Below are positions 36,568 to 45,724 of a stretch of 64,000 nucleotides of DNA, piece after piece. The translations under genes and the position numbers were made by a program. The notes under the pieces are model-generated. The model saw only the letters and a program-made list of their open reading frames with translations, made no database searches and was not told the origin of the DNA. The stretch is from JAVBNT01 sp031551355 (lineage in GTDB: Bacteria > Vulcanimicrobiota > CADAWZ01): positions 1-64,000 of the forward strand of contig JAVBNT010000003.1 of NCBI GenBank assembly GCA_031551355.1. Direction: 5' to 3'. How positions within the stretch are numbered: the first letter of the stretch is position 1; every line of letters begins with the position of its first letter.

Positions 36568-37638
36568 GACGGAGTATTTTAAGGCAGTTGCATACCCCTC
36601 GACGATTTGGCGGGTACCATACGCAAGCGCACCCATCTCATCCTGTCCGGGATAGACAAAAATTCTACCTAAAAACCCGACCCTTTCGGACACTCCATCC
36701 ACAATATAATTGGATCTTGCCATAGCTCCCGTAAGGATAACGGCATCTATTTTGCCGCAAACTACGGTTGCAAAAGAGCCTATCGTTTTGGATATATTAT
36801 AAATCATGGCATCAAGAACGAGCTTTGCTTCCTCATCGCCGTTATCTACTCTGTTAAGAACTTCAAGCACGCTGTTGGTGCCCAGCAGAGCCGTAAGCCC
36901 GCTTTTTTTCATCAAAAGTTTCAGCATCTCATCTTTCGTATATTTGCCGGCATAACAAAACTCAACAAGTTCCTTAAAGGGTAATGTGCCGCTGCGCTCC
37001 GGAGAAAAAGGCGATTCGCTGTTGGCGTTACAGGTATCAACCGCTCTGCCCTTTTCAAAACAGGCAACGGTAATTCCGCTTCCCATATGGGCGACAACGG
37101 AATTGATGTCTTCCGCCGCTCTGCCAAGCTCCCCGGCAGAGCGTCTGTGAACGGCCCTGCAGTTAAGAGCATGCCACAAACTTTTCCTTTTAATTTCGGG
37201 ACGGCCTGTTATACGGGCAATGTCCCGGTATTCATCAACGCTTATCGGATCGGTAAAATAAGCGTTGATATTCAATTTACAGGCTATTTCCCAACCGATC
37301 ATGATCGCAAGCATTGAAACATGAGGAGTAGAAACATTCCCCTTAAACAGCTCCTCCACCAGAGGTTGTTCCACAAGGTAAGTTCCGGCAACAACAGGTT
37401 TCAACGGGGCTCCCCTGCAGGCTATTGCCGACAATTTGCCCTGAAGATCGTGACGGGCAATAAAATCATCCACAGATTTGCTTCTCACCGGAAGCTGATC
37501 CAGAATATTTACACATTTTTCAATTTCGGAATTGTTGTGCACAAGTTCCTCGGAAATAACTTCGTCTTCTCCCATAAAAAGAGATACCCTTGTCGTCATG
37601 CTGCCGGGATTTATAACGAGAATGCACGCGGCCTCCAT
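36565..37638 (-). CDS. buk: Butyrate kinase
   Basis: A 357-residue ASKHA-fold kinase converting butyryl phosphate and ADP to butyrate and ATP. Motifs are the N-terminal ILVINPGSMTTRVSLF, VVAHMGSGITVA, YAGKYTKDEMLKL and the C-terminal AVILTGAMARS with EMGALAYG. A strong GGGAGGA RBS precedes the ATG. Its stop codon TAA is contributed by the flanking repeat. It works with Ptb (34921-35841). Confidence 0.93.
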   Translation of the reverse strand: MEAACILVINPGSMTTRVSLFMGEDEVISEELVHNNSEIEKCVNILDQLPVRSKSVDDFIARHDLQGKLSAIACRGAPLKPVVAGTYLVEQPLVEELFKGNVSTPHVSMLAIMIGWEIACKLNINAYFTDPISVDEYRDIARITGRPEIKRKSLWHALNCRAVHRRSAGELGRAAEDINSVVAHMGSGITVACFEKGRAVDTCNANSESPFSPERSGTLPFKELVEFCYAGKYTKDEMLKLLMKKSGLTALLGTNSVLEVLNRVDNGDEEAKLVLDAMIYNISKTIGSFATVVCGKIDAVILTGAMARSNYIVDGVSERVGFLGRIFVYPGQDEMGALAYGTRQIVEGYATALKYSV

Positions 37639-37808
37639 CTAACGTTTCCTCCCCTAAAAGTTATAATAGATTTTGTTTTAAAATCTTATATAAAGGAATG
37701 CTATTTCCCTTCAAGCGAGAAAATAAACTAGCGTTGCCGGAGCAACCGATAATACTTTTCAGGCATCTTAAAATAATGGTAGAGAAAGAAGTAAAGGAGA
37801 CTAAAAAA

Positions 37809-38507
37809 ATGAAACGCCAAATAATAAAAATAGATGAAGAAAAATGTAACGGATGCGGCTTGTGTGTTAGTGCATGCCATGAAGGTGCTATAGGACTCGT
37901 TGACGGAAAAGCTCAATTGTTAAGAGATGATTTCTGCGACGGTCTGGGAAACTGTCTGCCGGTATGCCCTACCGGAGCAATAGAGTTCGAAGAGAGAGAA
38001 GCCAAAGCCTTTGATGAAGCAGCGGTAAAAAAAGCCGCGGAAAAGCTTCCCTGCGGATGTCCCGGAACCCAGGTTAAAAACATCGCTCACAAAGCGGAAA
38101 ACTGTTGCGACAACAAAAAAGAAGATGAGAAAAACGAAGCTTCAGAGCTCCGACAATGGCCTGTCCAGATAAAGCTGGTACCGGCAAATGCACCATACTT
38201 TCAAAATGCAAATCTTCTTATAGCTGCTGATTGCACCGCCTATGCAATAAACAATTTCCACAACCGTTTTATGAAAGGAAAAATAACATTAATAGGCTGC
38301 CCAAAACTTGACAATGCCGACTATTCGGAAAAACTGGCGGCTATTCTTGAAACAAACGAAATAAAAAGCGTAACCGTGCTGCGTATGGAAGTGCCATGCT
38401 GCGGCGGAATTGTCAGCGCCGTAACCGAAGCCCTCAGAAAGAGCGGAAAAATCACACCATGGCAGGTTATAACCATCAGCACCGACGGTGAAGTCATTGA
38501 AAATTAA
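37809..38507 (+). CDS. 4Fe-4S ferredoxin domain protein
   Basis: A 232-residue cytosolic iron-sulfur protein. Two ferredoxin-type cluster motifs lie at the N-terminus (CNGCGLCVSAC, and CDGLGNCLPVCP with an unusual second spacing). A Cys-rich linker (LPCGCPG, ENCCDN) follows, and an alpha/beta C-terminal domain has IAADCTAYA, IGCPKLD and VPCCGGI. Similar proteins often serve as electron carriers near hybrid-cluster or other redox enzymes; the partner here is unknown. The ATG at 37809 has AAGGAG at 37794; the upstream frame extension lacks an RBS. Confidence 0.8.
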   Translation: MKRQIIKIDEEKCNGCGLCVSACHEGAIGLVDGKAQLLRDDFCDGLGNCLPVCPTGAIEFEEREAKAFDEAAVKKAAEKLPCGCPGTQVKNIAHKAENCCDNKKEDEKNEASELRQWPVQIKLVPANAPYFQNANLLIAADCTAYAINNFHNRFMKGKITLIGCPKLDNADYSEKLAAILETNEIKSVTVLRMEVPCCGGIVSAVTEALRKSGKITPWQVITISTDGEVIEN

Positions 38508-38588
38508 AACCGTTTATAAACAACCGCCGAACCCGGTATTTCCGTGTTAACAAAATGATTGGCTTTCGGATTTGACTAGAAGGTTTTA

Positions 38589-38656
38589 GCTGTGTTACAG
38601 CAGAAAAATATATACCGCAAAACATGTCCCGGAGTGAATACAAAAAAAGCTCCGGG
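38589..38656 (+). promoter_or_regulatory. Leader hairpins before the histidine ammonia-lyase gene
   Basis: A small hairpin GCTGT-GTT-ACAGC is followed by CCCGGAG (38628-38634) pairing with CTCCGGG (38650-38656), then CTAAATTTTT and the RBS TTTGGAGG. The second hairpin with its T-run looks like an attenuator or weak terminator directly in the leader. No known riboswitch class was recognised. Confidence 0.35.
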
Positions 38657-38678
38657 CTAAATTTTTGGAGGAATAATA

Positions 38679-40214
38679 ATGACTGTAATAATGGACGGGC
38701 ACAGCCTTACAATAGAAAATGTCGTCAATGTAGCAAGACACGGTGAAAAAATTGAAATCAAAGCCGAAGCAATTGAAAAAGTAAAAAAATGCCGCGCACT
38801 TCTTGAGAAAAAGATCAGCGAAGGCGAGGTTATGTATGGGGTAAATACGGGTATAGGAGAATTCTCGGAAATCGCATTGTCCGAAGAACAGGTAAAGGAA
38901 TTTCAGAAATACCTTGTATACAATCATTCGGCCGGCATAGGAAAGCCTTTGCCAATTGAAGACGTAAGGGCCGCTATGCTGACAAGAATAAACGTCCATA
39001 TACACGGCAACTCCGGCTGCAGACCCGAAATTCCTCAGACCCTGGCAGCAATGCTCAACAAAGGTGTCACGCCGGTGGTATGCGAGAAAGGTTCCGTCGG
39101 AGCATGCGGTGATTTAGCTCCTATGAGTCAGGTGGCACTCATCCTTATGGGTGAGGGCGAAGCATTCTACAACGGAGAGAGGCTTTCCGGACGCACCGCT
39201 ATGGAAAAAGCAGGCATACCCATACCAGGATTAATGGCTAGAGACGGACTGGCACTGATAAACGGTTCCAACTTTATCGCCGGTATCGGTTCGCTTTTTA
39301 TCTACGATATTGAAAATTTGATTGCACAGGCGGAGATCGCTGCAGCAATGAGCCTTGAAGCGCTTCTCGCAAATATGAAACCTTACGAGGCCACACTGCA
39401 TGAACTGCGCGGTTTCAAAGGCGCGATTACATCGGCTGCCAATATAAGGAAAGTAATTGAGGGTTCGGATCTGATTTCCGGAAAAATGAGCGTTCGCGTT
39501 CAGGATGCATATTCCATGCGTTCAACGCCCCAGGTAATCGGCACGGCAAGAGACCAGCTGGCCTACACAAGAAAACAGTTTGAAATTGAAATAAACGGCG
39601 TTATGGACAACCCGATATTCCTTCCCGACGAAGACAGAGTTCTTACGGGAGCAAACTTCCAGGGAACCCCCACGGCCCTGCCTATGGACACAACCGGTGC
39701 GGCAGTGGCAATGATCTGCGTTCTTTCGGAAAGAAGGCTCAACAGATTGCTAAATCCAGCCCTTAGTGCCGGACTGCCGGCCTTTTTGACTAAAGGCGCA
39801 GGTATGTTCAGCGGGCATATGCTCAGTCAGTATACAGCCGGAATGATGATTGTCGAGCAGAAAATACTCAGTGCTCCGGCATCAATACAGTCAATACCGG
39901 CAGCAGCCGATCAGGAAGATTTTGTCAGCATGGGTATGAATACAATCCTCAAGACAAGGCAGATAATAGAAAATGCCTATGGAATCCTGGGAATAGAACT
40001 CATTGCCGCCGCTCAGGCCCTTGACTTCAGAGAATTCGAATTCGGCAAGGGAACAACGGCGGCACACAGGGCGATCCGAAAAATTGTCGAGCATCTTGAT
40101 ACCGACAGACCGCTTTTCAAGGATCACAACGCGATGGCCGAAGCTGTAAAAAATTGTAATGTTCTTAAAGATGTTGAAACGGCCATCGGTAAGATGACCC
40201 AAAGCTGGAACTAA
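38679..40214 (+). CDS. hutH: Histidine (aromatic amino acid) ammonia-lyase with Ala-Cys-Gly MIO triad
   Basis: A 511-residue lyase of the MIO family, removing ammonia from histidine to give urocanate. Family blocks include YGVNTGIGEFSE, NHSAGIGKPL, GSVGACGDLAPMSQ, LALINGSNF and VQDAYSMRSTPQV. The MIO prosthetic group normally forms from Ala-Ser-Gly; here codons 142-144 read Ala-Cys-Gly (TGC at 39105-39107). NHSAG and QED near the C-terminal part favour histidine, but GANFQGTP differs from the common HAL block. RBS GGAGG precedes the ATG. No other hut gene is nearby. Confidence 0.87.
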   Translation: MTVIMDGHSLTIENVVNVARHGEKIEIKAEAIEKVKKCRALLEKKISEGEVMYGVNTGIGEFSEIALSEEQVKEFQKYLVYNHSAGIGKPLPIEDVRAAMLTRINVHIHGNSGCRPEIPQTLAAMLNKGVTPVVCEKGSVGACGDLAPMSQVALILMGEGEAFYNGERLSGRTAMEKAGIPIPGLMARDGLALINGSNFIAGIGSLFIYDIENLIAQAEIAAAMSLEALLANMKPYEATLHELRGFKGAITSAANIRKVIEGSDLISGKMSVRVQDAYSMRSTPQVIGTARDQLAYTRKQFEIEINGVMDNPIFLPDEDRVLTGANFQGTPTALPMDTTGAAVAMICVLSERRLNRLLNPALSAGLPAFLTKGAGMFSGHMLSQYTAGMMIVEQKILSAPASIQSIPAAADQEDFVSMGMNTILKTRQIIENAYGILGIELIAAAQALDFREFEFGKGTTAAHRAIRKIVEHLDTDRPLFKDHNAMAEAVKNCNVLKDVETAIGKMTQSWN

Positions 40215-40237
40215 ACTGTCTATATCTGTATAATATC

Positions 40238-40276
40238 AAAAAAATGAGAGGGAGCTTTGGCCCTCTCTCATTTTTT
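40238..40276. terminator. Bidirectional intrinsic terminator
   Basis: TGAGAGGG and CCCTCTCTCA form the stem, with an A-run before and a T-run after. It serves hutH (plus) and the convergent lipoprotein gene (minus). Confidence 0.85.
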
Positions 40277-40294
40277 ATTAGCTGTCTTTAACCG

Positions 40295-41557
40295 TTACTT
40301 ATATGAATAAACATAAACGACTCCCATCGTCGGGAAAAAAAGCTGCGGGGTCATAGGTTCCTCGTTGACCTGACCGTAAAGGCCCAGAACGTAAATATTG
40401 CCGGTGGCTTCATTGTAACTGGCCGACAAAGGATAGATATTCTCCTCGTTTCTTGATGCCGGCGGCGGAAGTTCTCCGATTACAGCTCCGGTGGAAGGCT
40501 CTATAATATTTACGACATTGGGAATAGCGGCGGTTGCACATATGATTTTACCTTCAGGTCCCCATGAAAGCTCCATCCTGCACTGAGAGTAAAATCCAGC
40601 ATAATCAGATTTAAAGGCATAATGATAATCCCAGTCGCCGGCAACTGTATAACCGTCTTCTGATTTTACCAGTTTCGCTATTTTATAGTAAAATTCAAAT
40701 TGCTGCTCCCAATTTGTAGGGGGAGGCGCGGGAGCCACTTTATACGTATTATAATGATATCCTATATATACATTGCCGTCAGTATCGGCAATAACGGAAT
40801 CAAACAAAATTGCCTGAAAAGTTGCACCTGAAACTTCAGGGATAAGTACAGACAAATCGGTTTCACTTATCAATTCATGCGATACGGCACCAAGCGAACC
40901 TCTTTTTGAGAATATAATCAACTTATACTGCTGGGCTATTAAATCATAATTTAAGCAATAAAGTTCACTGCTGTTTTTCGAGAAAAACATCGAATTTATA
41001 ACATCAAAACCGTTATTCATCTCATAAAAAGGAGCCATCGTCAGAGGAAGAGGAAAATAATTATAATTAATTCCCAAAGCCGGAGGAGAAAACGGTCTGT
41101 TTAAAACATTCGTATAAAAAGCGCTCTCTCCCGGTATTAAAGCAAAAACCGGATATTCAATAGCACCATACTCCAGAGGAGAAGGGAACAAAGGGGCGCC
41201 AAGCGGCAAAACGGTATTCATCTGTGAATTTGAAAGTCCGATATTAAACATTTGATAAGGAGAAGCAAATCTATCCGGCTCAGCGTTATAGGCGCAGCCA
41301 AACAATTCTTCCGGCGAACCTTTAGACATGGGCTCAGAAACCCTTAGGGAACTGTAAGCGCCCCAAAAACCGGCCAAATCGTAAACCCCGCTGTAAGAAA
41401 TAGCTCTGGGAGTCGGAGTCGGAGTCGGAACCGGAACCGGAACCGGAGCGGGAACAGAGCCCGAACCCAGGCAGGTATTACAGGGAGAATCTGAACAACC
41501 GGAAATTACCATCACCGACAAAAACAAAACACTGGCAATCAAACAAAAATGCTTCAT
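40295..41557 (-). CDS. Secreted lipoprotein, unknown function
   Basis: 420 residues. A signal peptide ends in VISGC, a lipobox, so the protein is probably lipid-anchored. A Pro/Val/Thr linker (PVPVPVPTPTPTP, about residues 35-50) follows, then a beta-rich body with GNIYVLGLYG and GNVYIGYHYN segments suggestive of a propeller-like fold. No catalytic motif is seen. It ends at the shared terminator with hutH. Function unknown; surface or periplasmic display is the only supported inference. Confidence 0.7.
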   Translation of the reverse strand: MKHFCLIASVLFLSVMVISGCSDSPCNTCLGSGSVPAPVPVPVPTPTPTPRAISYSGVYDLAGFWGAYSSLRVSEPMSKGSPEELFGCAYNAEPDRFASPYQMFNIGLSNSQMNTVLPLGAPLFPSPLEYGAIEYPVFALIPGESAFYTNVLNRPFSPPALGINYNYFPLPLTMAPFYEMNNGFDVINSMFFSKNSSELYCLNYDLIAQQYKLIIFSKRGSLGAVSHELISETDLSVLIPEVSGATFQAILFDSVIADTDGNVYIGYHYNTYKVAPAPPPTNWEQQFEFYYKIAKLVKSEDGYTVAGDWDYHYAFKSDYAGFYSQCRMELSWGPEGKIICATAAIPNVVNIIEPSTGAVIGELPPPASRNEENIYPLSASYNEATGNIYVLGLYGQVNEEPMTPQLFFPTMGVVYVYSYK

Positions 41558-41681
41558 AAAAAATACATACCTCCCAAAATAAGATTTAGATATTATACAA
41601 GCTTATAGAATTGAATAAACACATGAAAAAACCTTCACCTCATCACATATTTATATTTATTTTTTTTACATACAAAAACCG

Positions 41682-41806
41682 TGGATTAGCATTACCGCCC
41701 GCAGGCTAAGGCAAATCGGATTGCAGACGAGCGGAGCGTAGTCTTTTCTACGTGAAGCGAGCAAATATCCGCTTTGACGACGCATGCGCTAGCAATTCAC
41801 TGCATC
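41682..41806. repeat. Family C palindromic repeat, copy C3
   Basis: It contains GGCTAAGGCAAATCGGATT with internal partner AATATCCGCTTTG, the GCGTAG..CTACG centre, and right arm GCAATTCACTGC. Unlike the other copies it does not touch a stop codon; it lies 14 bases before the tRNA promoter. Confidence 0.65.
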
Positions 41807-41819
41807 TGGAAATTGGGGA

Positions 41820-41848
41820 TTGACATTGAACCATGATCCTGATAAACT
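41820..41848 (+). promoter_or_regulatory. Sigma-70-type promoter of tRNA-Ser
   Basis: TTGACA (41820-41825), a 17-base spacer, then TAAACT (41843-41848); the tRNA begins seven bases further on. Confidence 0.75.
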
Positions 41849-41855
41849 ATTTCGT

Positions 41856-41942
41856 GGAGAGCTGGCAGAGTGGTCGATTGCGGCGGTCTTGAAAACCGTT
41901 GGTGGGGTAACTCACCCGGGGGTTCGAATCCCTCGCTCTCCG
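41856..41942 (+). tRNA. tRNA-Ser (anticodon UGA)
   Basis: 87 bases folding as a class II tRNA. The acceptor stem GGAGAGC pairs with GCTCTCC, with discriminator G. The D-arm is AGTGGTCGATTGCGGC. The anticodon loop CTTGAAA carries TGA, there is a long variable arm (TGGTGGGGTAACTCACCC), and the T-loop is GGTTCGAATCC. CCA is not encoded. A T-run follows directly. The 7-bp acceptor stem and TGA anticodon exclude tRNA-Sec. Confidence 0.93.
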
Positions 41943-41992
41943 TTTTTTATTTCCCCTCAAAAAAACAAACATCGAATATATAAGGTTTCTTT

Positions 41993-42481
41993 ATGCACAT
42001 TTTCAAACAAGCACTAATCACATTTCTAATCACACTATTCCTATCCTCACCACTTTTTGCCCAAAAGCCTATAGACAATTCAGACCTGCAGCTCGGTCCC
42101 TTTAAAGTCGGCAATAATTTTGATATGGAATTGTCAAAAAAATTATTAGGCCGGTTCGAAGAAACGAAAACAAGCGACTCGTTAAAAGGCATCATAAAAA
42201 GATTCTATTTTGAAGACGGAATTGTCTGGTCCATCAACGGAAAAATAGTCGGCGTCTACAGCTACGCCGAAGCATCCGCAAAATTAATGACTCCAAGAGG
42301 ACTCAATACCGGCGACTTAATCGAAAAAGCAATAAAATTATACGGCAAGCCGTCAAAGACCGAAAAACTGGTCAAGGGAAAGTTATTGCATTATTCATTT
42401 ATAAACAAAAATAAAACAGTGTCAGCCGCTACCGATAAAAAAGGAAAAATCGTTTTTATTACGGTAATGGATGAAATTTGA
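41993..42481 (+). CDS. Small secreted protein, unknown function
   Basis: 162 residues. A clear signal peptide (about 1-22, ending SSPLFAQ) is followed by a small alpha/beta domain: GPFKVGNNFDMELSKKL, GIVWSINGKIVGVYSY and a C-terminal KGKIVFITVMDE strand. No family is recognised. RBS is weak (TAAGG...). It stands alone between tRNA-Ser and the aldo-keto reductase. Confidence 0.7.
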   Translation: MHIFKQALITFLITLFLSSPLFAQKPIDNSDLQLGPFKVGNNFDMELSKKLLGRFEETKTSDSLKGIIKRFYFEDGIVWSINGKIVGVYSYAEASAKLMTPRGLNTGDLIEKAIKLYGKPSKTEKLVKGKLLHYSFINKNKTVSAATDKKGKIVFITVMDEI

Positions 42482-42668
42482 CGGAAAGTTATAGAGCCGC
42501 CTGCAAGCCAACAGCGATAATATTATTCCTCATCATAAGGCGGTGAAGCGGCGTTTTGTATTGAAAAAATTAATGCAAATTCCCCGGTATTTAAACAATA
42601 AAGGTATTGAGCCGTTAAGCGCCAATAATTCCTGATTACAAAAAACAGATTAAAACAAAGGTACCCAT

Positions 42669-43859
42669 ATGAAATACCGTATTGATCCCAGAACCGGCAA
42701 AGAACTTTCCGTCCTCGGTTTTGGCTGCATGCGTTTCCCGATAAAAATGGGAACAATAGACATGAAACGCACGGAAAAACTCGTAAAAACAGCCATCGAA
42801 CAAGGCGTCAACTATTTCGACACCGCATACATCTACCCCGGAAGCGAAGCGGCACTGGGGCAAATCCTGACAAAAGAACTGCGCGATAAAGTATACATCG
42901 CCGACAAACTGCCGCTGTTTCTGTGCCGCAGTGCATCCGATCTCGACAAACTATTTAACAAACAACTGGAAAGACTGAAAACAGACCGTATAGATTACTA
43001 TCTGATGCATATGCTGGCCGAAAGCAAACAATGGGAAACTTTATGCGGATACGGTATCGAAAAATGGATTGAAGACCAGAAACAAAAGGGCAGAATCGGG
43101 CAAATAGGATTTTCATTTCACGGCATCAGGGACGAATTCCAAAAAATAATTGATATGTACGACTGGGATTTTTGCCAGATACAGTACAACTATATGGACG
43201 AAAACAATCAGGCCGGAAAAACAGGCCTGATGAAAGCCGCCGCCAAAAATATCGCCATCATCATAATGGAACCGCTTTTAGGAGGAAAACTGGCCACCGG
43301 TTTGCCGCCGGCGGCCGTTAAAATATTTAAAAAAGCAGATTCGGAGCTCACTCCCGCCGCCTGGGCGTTAAAATGGCTCTGGCATCACCCTGAACCAACT
43401 GTTTTGCTGTCCGGCATGAGCGATGAGTCAGGGCTTGAAGAAAATCTAAAAACTGCCGAAACGGCTGAACCCGGAAACTTAAACGATTCCGAAATGGAGT
43501 TGTTCACCGAAGTCATAAAAATTATAAAATCCTCATACAAAATTCCCTGCACCGGCTGCGGATATTGCATGCCATGTCCATTCGGGGTTAATATACCAAT
43601 GTGTTTTGCGGCATATAATGCTTCTTTTGCGATCAGCAAAGGAACGGGAATGCAGCAGTATATGACCAATACCGGAAGTCTCAGTCCCCAGCGCCACAGT
43701 GCAAGCGTCTGCAGAAAATGCGGCAAATGCGAATCTCACTGTCCTCAAAGTATACCTATAAGGCAAGAGCTTGCCAATGTTGAAAAAAGGATGGAGCCAT
43801 TCTGGTATAAACCGATATTATCGATCATAAGAGCCGTAGTCGGCATAAAAAGCAAATAA
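42669..43859 (+). CDS. Aldo-keto reductase with C-terminal 4Fe-4S domain
   Basis: 396 residues. The N-terminal AKR barrel (GFGCMRFP, NYFDTAYIYPGSE, DYYLMHML) is followed by a ferredoxin-like tail with CTGCGYCMPCP (from about residue 294) and CRKCGKCESHCP (from about residue 347). Such fusions are common oxidoreductases in anaerobes; the substrate is unknown. The catalytic Tyr in AYIYPG is present. It is followed by the beta-lactamase gene with a 21-base gap, probably co-transcribed. Confidence 0.88.
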   Translation: MKYRIDPRTGKELSVLGFGCMRFPIKMGTIDMKRTEKLVKTAIEQGVNYFDTAYIYPGSEAALGQILTKELRDKVYIADKLPLFLCRSASDLDKLFNKQLERLKTDRIDYYLMHMLAESKQWETLCGYGIEKWIEDQKQKGRIGQIGFSFHGIRDEFQKIIDMYDWDFCQIQYNYMDENNQAGKTGLMKAAAKNIAIIIMEPLLGGKLATGLPPAAVKIFKKADSELTPAAWALKWLWHHPEPTVLLSGMSDESGLEENLKTAETAEPGNLNDSEMELFTEVIKIIKSSYKIPCTGCGYCMPCPFGVNIPMCFAAYNASFAISKGTGMQQYMTNTGSLSPQRHSASVCRKCGKCESHCPQSIPIRQELANVEKRMEPFWYKPILSIIRAVVGIKSK

Positions 43860-43880
43860 AAACACTTTGGAGAGCTATAA

Positions 43881-44753
43881 ATGAGAAAAATATTTACATT
43901 TCTTTTGTTAGTCACGGCAGTCTTTCAAACGGCATGCTGCACCTTAAACGCCAATGAAGAAACAGATTGTTCAAAATTGGAAAGAGAGACTATTAAAACA
44001 GTTGCCGAAATAGATTTAAGCAAATATTTTGATGGATTTAACGGATGCGCCGTTTTCTACAATCCGCAAAAAAGCGAATATCTCGTATACAACAAAAAAC
44101 TAAGCGCACACCAATCGTCGCCATGTTCTACATTCAAAATAGTTTCATCGCTAATCGGTCTGGAAAACGGCACGATAACACCGTCAAATCCATCACTTAA
44201 GTGGAGCGGGGAAAAATACTGGAACGACAATTGGAACAGAGACACGGATTTTGAACATGCCTTTAAAACGTCATGCGTATGGTATTTCAGAAAAGTGATC
44301 GATATTTCCGGAAAAAGTGCCGTAGCGGAAACGCTCGAAAAACTGAATTACGGAAACCGTGACATAAGTGACTGGGAAGGCAAACTGAACACAAACGAAA
44401 CCAATCCGGATCTCACGGGTTTTTGGATTGAGTCTTCATTGAAAATATCACCATGGCAGCAAACAGACATTTTATACAAAATATTCACCGGCAAAACAGG
44501 GGCTGATAAAAAAAATATTGATATTCTCAAAAAGGCTATGCTGGCGGAAGATAAAAACAGAACAAAGATATACGGCAAAACAGGGCTGGGCGTAAAAGAC
44601 GGCAAACGTGTTGACGCCTGGTTTGTAGGAATGTTCGAAAAAAATAATAACACGACATATTTTGCCGTCAGACTTGATGATCCCGACAAAAAAGATGTGT
44701 CTAGCCAAAAAGCAAAAGAAATTGCCATAAATATTATTAACAATAATTTCTAA
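43881..44753 (+). CDS. Class D (OXA-type) beta-lactamase-like protein
   Basis: 290 residues with an N-terminal export signal (about 1-20, VFQTACC, possibly a lipoprotein). Active-site elements are Ser83-Thr-Phe-Lys86 (STFK), SCV at 131-133, the W-x-E block FWIESSL and KTG at 233-235: all class D motifs in order. It probably hydrolyses penicillins in the periplasm; family members also include penicillin-binding-like sensors (BlaR type), but no membrane domain is present here. There are no mobile elements around it, so an intrinsic gene is likely. Confidence 0.88.
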   Translation: MRKIFTFLLLVTAVFQTACCTLNANEETDCSKLERETIKTVAEIDLSKYFDGFNGCAVFYNPQKSEYLVYNKKLSAHQSSPCSTFKIVSSLIGLENGTITPSNPSLKWSGEKYWNDNWNRDTDFEHAFKTSCVWYFRKVIDISGKSAVAETLEKLNYGNRDISDWEGKLNTNETNPDLTGFWIESSLKISPWQQTDILYKIFTGKTGADKKNIDILKKAMLAEDKNRTKIYGKTGLGVKDGKRVDAWFVGMFEKNNNTTYFAVRLDDPDKKDVSSQKAKEIAINIINNNF

Positions 44754-44820
44754 CCTACTTATGTTTACCGTTTTAACTCTAAATCCGTGATCTGATGAAA
44801 AGAAATTATGCACCATATAC

Positions 44821-45594
44821 CTATAACTTTATCGCCTTAGTTGCCCAAAAAGTCGGAATACCGTCGGCACATGTATCAGGTTCATTGTTATCAGGTTCAT
44901 TGTTATAATCCTCATAAGCTCCTGTGATAACAAAACCGGCCTTGAGCTGACCGCCGACTTGTTCGTCAAAAGTATGGCTAAATTGTATGCCATCATCTCT
45001 ATTCTGAAGTTTTGCCATCTGCTCCGGGTTTTTCAACGGATTAAACGGCAGTTTATTTACAACCGTAAGCGGCCTTTCAAAACTGTCAAACAAGTAATTT
45101 ATGCCATTATCCATTCCGGCAAGCAACATGCCGCCGGGCCTCAGAACCCGATAGCATTCCTGCCAGATATGGTAAACGTCCTCTACATAGCAATTTGATA
45201 CCGGATGAAAAATCAGATCAAATGAGCAATCCTCAAAAGGAAACCGCTTTGACATATCAGCTTTGACCATTTTTATAGAATACCCCTCACGCTGCGCCAC
45301 AATTTTCTCACTTTCAAGCTGCCTATCAGACAAGTCCATAACAGTACAATTTGCCCCAAGTATAGAGAAAACCGGCATCTGTTGTCCACCGCCGCTTGCC
45401 AATCCAAGCAAATCCAAATCTTTTAACAATGGAAACCATTCTTTAGGGACAGATTTTATTGGAGTGAGAACAACATTCCACTCACCAAGCCGAACTTTTG
45501 CGCAGGTTTCCGCTGAGATCGAAACGCCCCACTCCCACCCTTCATCCACCCATCGGTCGATCATTTTTGCGTTTGTTTCGGTATAGTCATCCAA
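44821..45594 (-). CDS. Class I SAM-dependent methyltransferase
   Basis: 257 residues. The SAM-binding motif I is LDLLGLASGGGQQMP; motif II is VMDLSDRQLE; post-motif blocks are FPFEDCSFDLIFHPVSN and YRVLRPGGMLLAGMDNG. The substrate is unknown. The TTG at 45594 after AAAGGAG is preferred: the longer frame to 45699 passes through the terminator of the next gene. It converges with the beta-lactamase gene. Confidence 0.8.
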   Translation of the reverse strand: MDDYTETNAKMIDRWVDEGWEWGVSISAETCAKVRLGEWNVVLTPIKSVPKEWFPLLKDLDLLGLASGGGQQMPVFSILGANCTVMDLSDRQLESEKIVAQREGYSIKMVKADMSKRFPFEDCSFDLIFHPVSNCYVEDVYHIWQECYRVLRPGGMLLAGMDNGINYLFDSFERPLTVVNKLPFNPLKNPEQMAKLQNRDDGIQFSHTFDEQVGGQLKAGFVITGAYEDYNNEPDNNEPDTCADGIPTFWATKAIKL

Positions 45595-45663
45595 AATATA
45601 TGCTCTCCTTTCACATTTATTTTTTTGATTCTTTCCTGCTTGTAACCGGTAAATATATGGTAT

Positions 45664-45695
45664 AAAAAAGGCCGCCCCCATTGGGAAACGGCCAT
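45664..45695 (-). terminator. Intrinsic terminator after the His/Met-rich protein gene
   Basis: On the minus strand, GGCCGTTTCCC pairs with GGGGGCGGCC (bulged), followed by TTTTTTA. Confidence 0.75.
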
Positions 45696-45724
45696 CCATT
45701 GTTAATCAAATATTTAATTTTTAA

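Noticed and set aside
41856..41942. tRNA-Sec instead of tRNA-Ser
   Set aside because: Anticodon is TGA, the acceptor stem is 7 bp and the T-arm is standard; tRNA-Sec would have TCA and a longer acceptor stem.
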